A stretch of 16,530 nucleotides of DNA from DATAWZ01 sp036266975. Lineage in GTDB: Bacteria > Actinomycetota > Thermoleophilia > Solirubrobacterales > Solirubrobacteraceae. The position numbers and the translations under genes are program-made. The notes beneath the pieces are model-generated. The model searched no databases and was not told the DNA's origin. It saw only the letters and a program-made list of their open reading frames with translations. Within the stretch, counting starts at the first letter, position 1. Every line of letters starts with the position of its first letter. Below, piece by piece: positions 8,801 to 15,135 of the stretch. Where the stretch lies: the NCBI GenBank assembly GCA_036266975.1, contig DATAWZ010000127.1:1-16530 (forward strand). Direction: 5' to 3'.

Positions 8801-9669
8801 TGCGGCTCGAGCCGCTCACCGCGCCCGCGGCGGACCCGCTGGAGCCGGGCCGGCTGAAGGGGGCGCTCGCGCTGGAGGGCGTGCGCTTCGCCTACCCGGC
8901 GATGCCCGGCTCGCTGCCCGAGCGGCGCGGCCCGGCCGACGCGCGTCCGCTGACCAGCGAGGACGCCCGCGCCCAGAAGCCGCCCGAGGCCCTGCGCGGC
9001 ATCGATCTGCACATCGCGCCGGGTGAGACCGTCGCGCTCGTGGGCGAGACCGGGGCGGGCAAGTCGACGATCGTCAAGCTGCTCTCGCGCTTCTACGACC
9101 CCCAGCAGGGGGCGGTCACCGTCGACGGCCACGACCTGCGCACGCTCGACCTGCCCGCCTTCCGGCGCCAGCTCGGCTACGTCCCGCAGGAGGCGTTCCT
9201 GTTCAGCGGGTCGGTGCGCGACAACATCGCCTACGGACGCCCGCAGGCGAGCGACGCCGAGGTCGAGGCGGCGGCGCGCGCGGTCGGCGCCCACGACTTC
9301 ATCGCCGAGCTCGCCGGCGGCTACCACCACGAGCTGGGCGAGCGCGCCCGCTCGCTGTCGGCCGGGCAGCGCCAGCTCATCGCGCTCGCTCGGGCCGAAT
9401 GCGTGGACCCGGTCGTGCTGCTGCTCGACGAGGCCACCTCCAACCTGGATCTGGCCACCGAGGCGCGCGTCGCCGCGGCGACGCGCTCGCTCGCGCACGG
9501 GCGCACGACGGTCCTGATCGCCCACCGCCTGCAGACCGCGCGCACCGCCGACCGCATCGTCGTCCTCGCCCGCGGGCAGCTCGTCGAGCAGGGCTCGCAC
9601 GAGCAGCTGCTCGAGCGCGGCGGACGCTACGCCTCGATGTGGCGGGCCTTCGACCTCGCGGCGGCCTGA
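5866..9669 (+). CDS. Fused two-half ABC exporter (TMD-NBD-TMD-NBD), multidrug/lipid type
   Basis: The 1267-residue membrane protein contains both halves of a type IV exporter. Half 1 has membrane helices in about 15-310 and NBD1 with Walker A GPSGSGKST (369-377), LSGGQ (473-477), LILDD (494-498) and H529. Half 2 has membrane helices in about 675-965 and NBD2 with Walker A GETGAGKST (1060-1068), Q1108, LSAGQ (1164-1168), LLLDE (1185-1189) and H1220. NBD1 is degenerate: D498 replaces the catalytic Glu, E417 the Q-loop Gln, and H345 the usual A-loop aromatic. Site 2 (NBD2 Walker motifs plus NBD1 LSGGQ) should therefore do the hydrolysis, as in TM287/288-type heterodimers. An Ala/Gly/Pro-rich linker (about 573-662) joins the halves, and NBD2 has an insert at about 1011-1040. 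GTG 5866 overlaps the marR stop. Mycobacterial Rv0194 has the same overall design. Substrate unknown. Confidence 0.93.
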   Translation: MRRPGWLRRLSGYVLRHRRDVVLSLAAAGAASACQVGVPLVERQIVDHVIVHHRSSLWPWLTLLVVLAIAAFAFSYVRRYHGGRVGLAVQYDLRNAMHEHLQHMDLENLAHMSTGQLVARANSDSTLVQGLLGFFPTMSGNALLIVLSLVVMLILSPLLAIVALIVIPCLLVISYRMRWRVFPATWHGQQREGELAQIVDEDIGGVRVVKAFGQEQRELERLADAAEVLYGSRMRAVRLQARYQPLLSSIPTLGQAAILALGGELALHHHLSLGTFLAFSSYVVQFAAPARQLASILTIGQQARAGIERIFQLIDLPPAIADAHDAEPLGSIAGAIDFDSVSVRHGDGPTILHEVNLHVAAGEHLAIVGPSGSGKSTLAMLVPRFQDPEQGAVRVDGHDLRGATLRSLRRQIGVVFEESFLFSESVGDNIAYGRPDASAEQVRAAARAAQAHEFIEALPRGYDTVVGERGLTLSGGQRQRIALARAILSEPRILILDDATSAVDAVIEEAIHDALRELMPGRTMLLIAHRRSTLRLADRIAVLERGRLVDQGTHEELLGRCAAYRALLAELPEDGARPSDDGIEALAAAQNGHTTASAWQAPAPGAGSAMGSTRTFGAPALGPGLGAGGGGAWRKNLAPTPELLERVAALPPVRDEAHADVPRESRQDRRFTLRRLLREFRRPLLVGLALVVLDALASLSGPILIELGIDRGVAHDSQTALLLAAGVFLAIVLADLIVEIGETFVTGRAAERIMLSLRIRVWAQLQRLSLDYYERELAGRIMTRMTTDVDQFESLIENGLLSALVAIVTFAGVGIALVAINPELGVCTLSVAVPLAMATVVFRRRAAVLYDLARERIAIVNADFQESLSGVREAQAFVHEPLTIERFHALGRDYLDSRVGAQRLVATYFPFVQLLSGVADAIVLGVGAGLVHEGHLTSGALIAFVLYVDLFFSPIQQLSQVFDSWQQTRVSVQRIGELMRLEPLTAPAADPLEPGRLKGALALEGVRFAYPAMPGSLPERRGPADARPLTSEDARAQKPPEALRGIDLHIAPGETVALVGETGAGKSTIVKLLSRFYDPQQGAVTVDGHDLRTLDLPAFRRQLGYVPQEAFLFSGSVRDNIAYGRPQASDAEVEAAARAVGAHDFIAELAGGYHHELGERARSLSAGQRQLIALARAECVDPVVLLLDEATSNLDLATEARVAAATRSLAHGRTTVLIAHRLQTARTADRIVVLARGQLVEQGSHEQLLERGGRYASMWRAFDLAAA

Positions 9670-9902
9670 AGGCGCAGCGAGCGCAGCCGACGCAGGACGT
9701 GCGAGTGCTCGCGCTCGGCCTGCCATCCGCTGTCGGGCTCGAGCCGGGCGGCCAGCCCGGCGAAGGTCGCCGCGGCCTCCAAACGCGCGAGCCCGGCGCC
9801 GGCGCAGAAGTGCGGGCCCAGGCCGAAGGCGAGATCGCCGGCGGGGCGGCGGGCAAGGTCGAGCCGACCGGGACCTGATCGCCTTCGCGCACTCAGCTCG
9901 AC
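9627..9902 (-). pseudogene. Cytochrome P450 3' fragment (heme-binding C-terminus only)
   Basis: On the minus strand this frame reads RLDLARRPAGDLAFGLG and then PHFCAGAGLARLEAA, the heme-binding signature of bacterial P450s (FGxGxHxCxGxxLAR), with the axial Cys codon at 9804-9806. It ends with HSHVLRRLRSLRLQ, which matches the usual P450 C-terminal strand. Only about 90 residues of a normal 400 are present. Upstream of about 9902 the similarity stops, and no I-helix AGxDT or ExxR motif is visible on this strand before 10117. The frame runs 43 bases into the 3' end of the ABC exporter gene, so the original stop seems lost as well. It is best read as a gene remnant and not as a working enzyme. 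Confidence 0.75.
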
Positions 9903-10106
9903 CTTCGCGGGCTTCGCCGGCTGGCTGGCCGAGCAGCGCGACCCCCCACTCGGTGGCACGAGGCAGGGGCCCGGGCCGCCGTCGGCCTGGGCGCGCTGTT
10001 CTCCTCACGCGTGCCGGGCAGCGTCTTCGGCGTGGCCCTCGAAGCCGACGACGAGCGGCTCGTGCGCACCTGGGTGCAGATGATGCGCGCGAGCCTCGAC
10101 GTGTAG
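9900..10106 (+). pseudogene. Coding remnant without a start, family uncertain
   Basis: One plus-strand frame ending at TAG 10104-10106 looks protein-like, especially the last 40 residues with GSVFGVALEADDERLVRTW and a terminal MMRASLDV. The amphipathic end resembles the C-terminal helix of some TetR-type regulators, but the match is weak and I do not assign it. No plausible start or DNA-binding part lies upstream, where the opposite strand carries the P450 fragment. Together they suggest a rearranged or deleted segment. Confidence 0.35.
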
Positions 10107-10116
10107 AGGTGGTCGC

Positions 10117-11475
10117 TCAGTTCGGCTTGCGCAGCATGTCCTCGAACGAACCCACGGCGTGTTCGACTACGTTGAAGAACTTGGCCAGGTCGACGGTGCT
10201 CACCGGTCCGTGCTGGGCGGCGAGAATCAGGCCGTACAGCGTCTGGCCGAGCGGGAACAGGAGCGCCTGGAGCTTCGCGATGGGCACGTGGGCCATCTGT
10301 TGGGCCTTGCCCACCTCGTGCTTCATGAAGTCCATTCCCAGCTGGAAGGCGAACTCGTGCAACGCCGGCGAGAGGGTGTCGGGGGCCACCGGGTCGGCGG
10401 TGCCGGCAAGGCGATCGACGATGGCCGTGAACACGCCGCCCGGGTCGAAGCCCGACTTGTATTGCTCGCGCTCCTCGGTGCTCACGATGTTGACCCCGTC
10501 GATGGCGGCGTTCACCAGCTCGTCGACGTCGTCGCGGGCGATGGCCACCTTCTCCTTACGCACATCCTCGGCCAGGTTGCTGAGCCCGTTCGACACGAAG
10601 CCGATGATCGTGTTCTCCGGACCCGAGCCCGCGTTGAGGTTGGGCAGCAGGTCGTGCAGCAGGCCGGCAAGCAGGTTCAGGTCGCCCTGCAGGTCGCCCG
10701 TCGAGGACGCTGAACCGACGCCGGCCAGGGGCGCCACCCTGCCGATGAGCCGCGCGACCTGCTTGGCCAGGGCCTGCAAGTCGCCCGGCTTCAGGTCGGC
10801 CTTGGCGACCACGGCCGGCAGCGCGCGAAACCACGAGCCCATGACGAAATGGCGCAGGTGGATCTGCTTCGGCGCGTAGTTCGTGCCGACGCTGCTGCGC
10901 AGCTCCTGGATGACGGGGGCCTTGTCGTAGCTCTGCTTGATGGCGGCCGGGAAGCCGCTGCGCGCCAGCAGCTTGACCTTCCCGAGCGAGGAATGACCGG
11001 TCTGGACCTTCTTGGAGAGGATGTGGGTGTTCAGACCGCGCTGGACCGCAGCCGTCAGCTCCTGGTAGTTCAGCTGAGTGGGGTCCTTCTCGACGCTGAG
11101 CGAGAACGAGTACTCGTCGCTCTCGTGGTTCAGGTAGCCGGCGAAGCGCTGGAAGCCGAACTGGCCGAACAGGTGGTCCTTGACCTGCCCGTTGAACCAC
11201 AGCCGCATCGGGCCCGGGCGATCGAGCCCGTGCTCCTTCAGGAGCGGCCGGAGGTCGATCGGCTCGCCGCTCGGCGGCTGCACCAGGACCCGGCGCTGCA
11301 CGACCCGGGCTACCGCAGCATTCCGGCCGATCGCTGCAGCGCCATGATCGAGCTCGCGGGCCCGGGAGGCACCGGCTCGTGCTCGCATCGCCCATCCCGC
11401 GAAGGTCCGCTGGAGCCCACGCGAGAGAACGTAGCCGACCGGTCCAACGCCAGGTCGGTCGAACGACCAGCGCAC
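10117..11475 (-). CDS. Uncharacterised protein with an LQRSAGNAAV-type N-terminal motif interrupted by an apparent frameshift
   Basis: The open frame has 452 codons. From residue 52 onward it looks genuine: NAAVARVVQRRVLVQPPSGE, then a mixed alpha/beta region with IHLRHFVMGSWF at about 208-219, and a long helical C-terminal half ending in FEDMLRKPN. It has no signal peptide or membrane segment and I recognise no catalytic domain. Residues 1-51 of this frame are Arg-rich and unconvincing. A second frame encodes CEHEPVPPGPASS then IMALQRSAG, stopping three codons later. One extra A near 11320-11322 would join the two as ALQRSAGNAAVARVVQR. The true start is then probably upstream in that second frame, for example GTG 11418-11420. 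Base composition is less GC-rich than its neighbours, with more Lys, Asn and Gln. N-terminal LQRxAGN motifs recur in actinobacterial proteins, some near contractile injection systems. Function unknown; it may be a recent pseudogene. Confidence 0.68.
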   Translation of the reverse strand: MRWSFDRPGVGPVGYVLSRGLQRTFAGWAMRARAGASRARELDHGAAAIGRNAAVARVVQRRVLVQPPSGEPIDLRPLLKEHGLDRPGPMRLWFNGQVKDHLFGQFGFQRFAGYLNHESDEYSFSLSVEKDPTQLNYQELTAAVQRGLNTHILSKKVQTGHSSLGKVKLLARSGFPAAIKQSYDKAPVIQELRSSVGTNYAPKQIHLRHFVMGSWFRALPAVVAKADLKPGDLQALAKQVARLIGRVAPLAGVGSASSTGDLQGDLNLLAGLLHDLLPNLNAGSGPENTIIGFVSNGLSNLAEDVRKEKVAIARDDVDELVNAAIDGVNIVSTEEREQYKSGFDPGGVFTAIVDRLAGTADPVAPDTLSPALHEFAFQLGMDFMKHEVGKAQQMAHVPIAKLQALLFPLGQTLYGLILAAQHGPVSTVDLAKFFNVVEHAVGSFEDMLRKPN

Positions 11476-11500
11476 GCGCGGGTCGTTCGCGCGCGGACAT

Positions 11501-12763
11501 TCAGGCGCAGGGGTGGTAGCGGCGCGTCTGGCCCACGCGCCGGCCGCGCGCTCCCCGGCCGCTGATGCGCACCACCGCCACCCCCCGCAGTCCGCGCAGG
11601 TCGAGCCGCGCGGCGCCGCGGCGCAGCTCGACCGGGCGCCCGTCGAGCGTGACGCGCCCGTCGCGCACGCCGCGCGGGACGCGCACGGTCACGCGCGAGG
11701 TGCACGCCGGCGCCGTAGCCGGGGTCGAGGTGGGCACCGGCGCCGTGGGCGTGGCCGCGCAGACCGCGAACACGTAGCAGTCGAGCGGCGGCTCCTGGGC
11801 GACCTCGCCGGTGGTCAGCTCCGAGACCAGCGGCGCGTCGATGCCGAGCTCGCCGGAGGCGAGCGCGGTCGGCGTCACGTACGGCATCGTCCCGGGCAGG
11901 CACGACGACGGCGTCCCGACCAGCGCGAGGTTGGCGGGCTGCCCCGGGTGCTCGATCGCCTCGATCGCCACCGCGTAGGCGGCGGGGTCGGCGACGAGCA
12001 GCAGGTGATCGGAGGTGTCCAGCGGGCAGAGATCCTGGATGGCGACGTTCGTGACGTTCGGCCCGGCCGGCAGCACCGACAGATCGCCGGTCAGGTCGGG
12101 GGCGACGACGTCGTCGGCGCGCGTGTAGATGACGGTGTAGGCGATGCCCGGGAACGTCTGCTGGCCGGAGTTCACCGCGCCCAGCAGCTGCGAGCCGACC
12201 CGCTGCTGCCAGATCGCGGGCACGCACTCCCCGGTATCGCACAGCGCGTTGGCGTCCACCGTGCCGATGTTGTTGAGCGGCGCGAGCCCGACGAGGCTCG
12301 CCACCATCGGGCGGATGTCCGGCCAGAAGCGAAGCGCCCAGCGCGGAAGCGTGCTCGCCCCCTGGCTCCAGCCGAACAGCACGACCGGCCGCCCGCTCTG
12401 GGCGTGGATCGTGCGCACCGCGTTGACGACGTACTCGCCGGCGACCTGGATGTCCCCGTCGGTGTGGTCCGGGACGGTGATCGTGCAGTAGGGGATCCCG
12501 AGCGCCTTGAAGGCGACCTCGTAGTTCCAGCTGAACGCCTGGCCGGGATCGGTCGTCGTGCCGGGGATCATCAGCACGACGTCGCTCCTCGCCGTCGCGG
12601 GCGCGGTCGGGCAGGCCAGCGCCGCGGCGAGCGTCGCCGCCGGGACGTCGAGCGCCGGGCCGGGCTGATTGACCGGCGCGTAGCTCGCCGCCTGGGCCGT
12701 CCCGGTCCCGAGGAGGGCGATCGCAACCGCGATGACGATCGAGGCGAACCCTCTACGCGCCAT
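11501..12763 (-). CDS. Secreted alpha/beta hydrolase resembling Candida antarctica lipase B, with C-terminal extension
   Basis: The 420-residue protein begins with a Sec signal peptide (cleavage near GTAQAAS, residue 26) and should be an exported esterase or lipase. The core follows the CalB pattern: VVLMIPGTTTDPGQAF at 62-77, nucleophile S133 in FGWSQGAS, WALRFWPDIRP at 142-152, VPAIWQQRVGSQL at 181-193, acid D217 in RADDVVAPD, and H253 in SDHLLL. From memory, CalB has disulfides C22-C64 and C216-C258; C51-C93 and C246-C288 here have the same 42-residue separations. After a Pro/Thr linker (about 339-353), a 67-residue basic, beta-rich module is bounded by C354 and C419. The gene is divergent from the amidase, 35 bases apart. 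Substrate (acylglycerol, polyester or other ester) is not predictable. Confidence 0.85.
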   Translation of the reverse strand: MARRGFASIVIAVAIALLGTGTAQAASYAPVNQPGPALDVPAATLAAALACPTAPATARSDVVLMIPGTTTDPGQAFSWNYEVAFKALGIPYCTITVPDHTDGDIQVAGEYVVNAVRTIHAQSGRPVVLFGWSQGASTLPRWALRFWPDIRPMVASLVGLAPLNNIGTVDANALCDTGECVPAIWQQRVGSQLLGAVNSGQQTFPGIAYTVIYTRADDVVAPDLTGDLSVLPAGPNVTNVAIQDLCPLDTSDHLLLVADPAAYAVAIEAIEHPGQPANLALVGTPSSCLPGTMPYVTPTALASGELGIDAPLVSELTTGEVAQEPPLDCYVFAVCAATPTAPVPTSTPATAPACTSRVTVRVPRGVRDGRVTLDGRPVELRRGAARLDLRGLRGVAVVRISGRGARGRRVGQTRRYHPCA

Positions 12764-12770
12764 GCCGGCG

Positions 12771-12776
12771 ATCGTA
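12771..12776 (-). promoter_or_regulatory. Possible -10 element (TACGAT) for a leaderless lipase transcript
   Basis: On the minus strand TACGAT fits TANNNT exactly and is followed by seven bases and the lipase ATG (12763). No ribosome site precedes that ATG. It sits in the 35-bp gap shared with the amidase gene, so the two promoters must overlap. Confidence 0.45.
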
Positions 12777-12786
12777 CCCCGGCTGG

Positions 12787-12792
12787 GAGAAT
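12787..12792 (+). promoter_or_regulatory. Possible -10 element (GAGAAT) for a leaderless amidase transcript
   Basis: GAGAAT has the conserved A and final T of the -10 pattern and lies six bases before GTG 12799, the same geometry as at marR and the RhtA-type gene. No ribosome site is present between it and the start codon. Confidence 0.38.
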
Positions 12793-12798
12793 CGACTC

Positions 12799-14073
12799 GT
12801 GGAGACGACCGCGAGCGAGCTGGTCGGCGCGACGCGGGCCGGGCAGCTCACCTGCGTGCAGGCGGTGGCGGACGCGCTCGCGCGGATGCACGCGGGCGCC
12901 GGGCTCGGGGCGTGGACGGCGCTCGACGGCGAGCGCGCGCTCGAGGACGCGGTGCGGCTCGATCGCGAGGGGCCGCGCGATCGTCCCCTGTTCGGGCTGC
13001 CGATCGGCGTGAAGGACATCTTCGACACCGCCGGCCTGGTCACGAGCTACGGCTCGCCCGTCTACGCGGGCCACATCCCCACGGCCGACGCCGCCGTGGT
13101 CGCCGCGCTGCGCGAGGCCGGGGCGATCGTGGTCGGCAAGACCGCGACGACGGAGCTGGCGACGCTCGGGCCGACCGCGGTGCGCAACCCGCTGGCGCCC
13201 GACCGCTCGCCCGGCGGCTCCTCGAGCGGATCGGCGGCGGCGGTCGGCGCGGGCCACGTGCCCGCCGCGCTCGGCACCCAGACGGCCGGCTCGATCATCC
13301 GACCGGCGAGCTACTGCGCGGCGGTCGGCTACAAGCCGACCTTCGGGGCCGTTACTCGCGCGGGCGTACTGCCGGTGTGCGACTCGCTGGACACCGTCGG
13401 CTGCTTCGCGCGCAGCGTGGCCGACGTCGTGCTGCTCATGCGCGTGATGGCGCAGGCCGACCCGCGCTGCCCGACCGCCCGGCGGACGGCCCCGGTCTCG
13501 CTGCCCGAGCGTCTGGACGGCGGCGCGCCGCTGCGGCTCGCGGTGGCCCGCACACCGCACTGGGAGCTGATCGAGGACGGCGCCCGCGACGCGATCGAGG
13601 CGCTGTTCGCGCGGCTGTCGCTGCCCGAGGTCGCGCTCCCGGCGGACTTCGACGCGCTGACCGCCGCGCAGCAGACGGTCCAGCAGGTCGAGACCGCGCA
13701 GTCGCTCGCGCGCGACCTGCCCGGCCTGGGCGAGGAGCTCGCCGCGTTCGTGCGCGCCGGCCTGCAGGTCGACGCGGAGTCCTACGCGCGGGCGCGACAC
13801 GACATCGCCAGGATCGGCTGGGAGTGCCGCGAGGTGCTCGGCCGGGTCGACGCGCTGCTGACCCCGAGCACGACCGGGCCGCCGCCGCCGCGGCCGCAGG
13901 CCGGCGACCCGGTCTTCTGCCGGGCGTGGACGGCGATCGGCGCCCCGTGCGTGGCCGTGCCGGTGGCCGTGACCGCCGAGCGCCTGCCGGCGGGGCTGCA
14001 GGTCGTGAGCGCTCCCGGCGCCGACGACCGCGTCCTGCGCGCGGCCGCCGTGCTCCTCGGGGAGGGCGAGTGA
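12799..14073 (+). CDS. Amidase-signature family enzyme
   Basis: The 424-residue cytoplasmic hydrolase carries the Ser-cisSer-Lys triad of the amidase signature family. K72 is in PIGVKDIFDTAG, S141 in SPGGSSSGSAAAVGAG is the cis-serine, and nucleophile S165 is in TQTAGSIIRPAS. S141 and S165 are 24 residues apart, as in other members. The usual TGGSIR is TAGSII here, a mild variation. It should cleave an amide to acid plus ammonia; the natural substrate is unknown. GatA is unlikely because the protein is shorter and no gatB or gatC is nearby. The start is GTG 12799, six bases after a -10-like hexamer. The RhtA-type exporter starts 18 bases after its stop, which suggests linked hydrolysis and export of a product, though this is only inferred from order. 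Confidence 0.92.
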   Translation: METTASELVGATRAGQLTCVQAVADALARMHAGAGLGAWTALDGERALEDAVRLDREGPRDRPLFGLPIGVKDIFDTAGLVTSYGSPVYAGHIPTADAAVVAALREAGAIVVGKTATTELATLGPTAVRNPLAPDRSPGGSSSGSAAAVGAGHVPAALGTQTAGSIIRPASYCAAVGYKPTFGAVTRAGVLPVCDSLDTVGCFARSVADVVLLMRVMAQADPRCPTARRTAPVSLPERLDGGAPLRLAVARTPHWELIEDGARDAIEALFARLSLPEVALPADFDALTAAQQTVQQVETAQSLARDLPGLGEELAAFVRAGLQVDAESYARARHDIARIGWECREVLGRVDALLTPSTTGPPPPRPQAGDPVFCRAWTAIGAPCVAVPVAVTAERLPAGLQVVSAPGADDRVLRAAAVLLGEGE

Positions 14074-14079
14074 GTCCAC

Positions 14080-14085
14080 TATCGT
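14080..14085 (+). promoter_or_regulatory. Possible -10 element (TATCGT) for a leaderless transcript of the RhtA-type gene
   Basis: TATCGT fits TANNNT and is followed by six bases and GTG 14092. The short gap after the amidase contains no ribosome site. The exporter may thus be expressed from its own promoter as well as by read-through. Confidence 0.42.
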
Positions 14086-14091
14086 CGTCGG

Positions 14092-15000
14092 GTGTCCTCC
14101 TCGGCGCTGCCGCTTCCCGCTGAGGGCCCGTCGCTGAAGCGCGTGCCCGCGCCGGCGCTGTTCGTCGGCGGGGCGCTCTCGCAGTACGCCGGCTCGGCGC
14201 TCGCGGTCACGCTGTTCGCCGCGCTCGGCCCCGCCCGCATCACCTTGCTGCGCGTGCTCATCGCCGGGGTCGTGCTCGTCGTCGTGCGCCGGCCGCGGGT
14301 GGCGAACTGGAGCTGGGCCACCGTGCGCGACGTGCTCGCCTTCGGCGCGGCGCTGGCATGCATGAACCTCGTCTTCTACGAGGCGATCGCGCGGCTGCCG
14401 CTCGGCTCGGCGGTGGCGATCGAGTTCGCCGGGCCGATCGTGATGGCCGCCGTCGGCTCGCGGACCCGCCGCGACCTGGCCGCGCTCGGGTTCGCGGTGG
14501 CCGGCGTGGCGCTGCTCGCCGACCTGCAGATCTCCGGCAGCCCGGCCGGCGTGGGGTTCGCGCTCGCGGCCGGCGCGATGTGGGCGCTGTACATCCGCTT
14601 CGGCCACCGGGTCGCCAACCATCCTTCGCTGCGCCCCGGCGACGGCTTGGCCGTCGCGCTGCTGTTCGGCGGCGTGCTGCTGCTCGTGCCGCTCGCCGCG
14701 CAGATGGGGCCCGCCCTGCGCGCGCCCGGGCTCCTGGCCCAGGCGGCCTCGGTGGCGATCGCCAGCAGCGTGGTCCCCTACGCGCTCGAGCAGGTGGCGA
14801 TGCGTCGGCTCCCCCGGGCCCGCTTCGCACTGCTGCTCGCGCTGCTGCCGGCGACGGCGACGCTGATGGGCGCGGTCATCCTCGGCCAGATCCCGGGCGC
14901 GCCGGAGGGGTGCGGCGTCGGTCTGGTCGTGCTCGCCGCCGCGCTGCGCAGCCATCGGGCCGACACGGCGCCTCCGGCGCGTGGTCTGCCCGCAGCGTGA
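14092..15000 (+). CDS. EamA/DMT-family permease, RhtA-like amino acid exporter
   Basis: The 302-residue inner-membrane protein has about ten hydrophobic segments in two EamA repeats. YEAIARLPLGSAVAIEFAGP at about 98-117 and SSVVPYALEQVAMRRLPRAR at about 226-245 are the landmark loops of RhtA, the threonine/homoserine exporter branch of the drug/metabolite transporter superfamily. Cytosolic termini are short and charged. The start is GTG 14092, eighteen bases after the amidase stop and without a ribosome site. Export of an amino acid or amino-acid-like compound is the best guess; the exact substrate is not shown by sequence. Length and topology are normal, with no truncation. Confidence 0.88.
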   Translation: MSSSALPLPAEGPSLKRVPAPALFVGGALSQYAGSALAVTLFAALGPARITLLRVLIAGVVLVVVRRPRVANWSWATVRDVLAFGAALACMNLVFYEAIARLPLGSAVAIEFAGPIVMAAVGSRTRRDLAALGFAVAGVALLADLQISGSPAGVGFALAAGAMWALYIRFGHRVANHPSLRPGDGLAVALLFGGVLLLVPLAAQMGPALRAPGLLAQAASVAIASSVVPYALEQVAMRRLPRARFALLLALLPATATLMGAVILGQIPGAPEGCGVGLVVLAAALRSHRADTAPPARGLPAA

Positions 15001-15135
15001 GCGGGACGTCACACCAGCGTGCCCGCGCGCGCCGGAACGTCGATTCCAGCACGACGAGGGTGCGCGCCCGCCGCACGGCACGCGCACCACGGCCGCCGCC
15101 GACATGCAGCCACTTGCGGTCCCCGGACGCCGACG

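Noticed and set aside
5512..10008. A 1498-codon open frame on the minus strand opposite marR and the ABC exporter.
   Set aside because: It is the mirror of strongly biased GC-rich codons. The product is low-complexity Arg/Gly/His/Asp/Gln sequence without domains, while the plus strand encodes clear Walker and signature motifs.
9953..10879. A 308-codon plus-strand frame opposite the 452-codon gene.
   Set aside because: Ser/Arg/Thr-rich shadow translation without domains; the minus strand gives a far more protein-like product.
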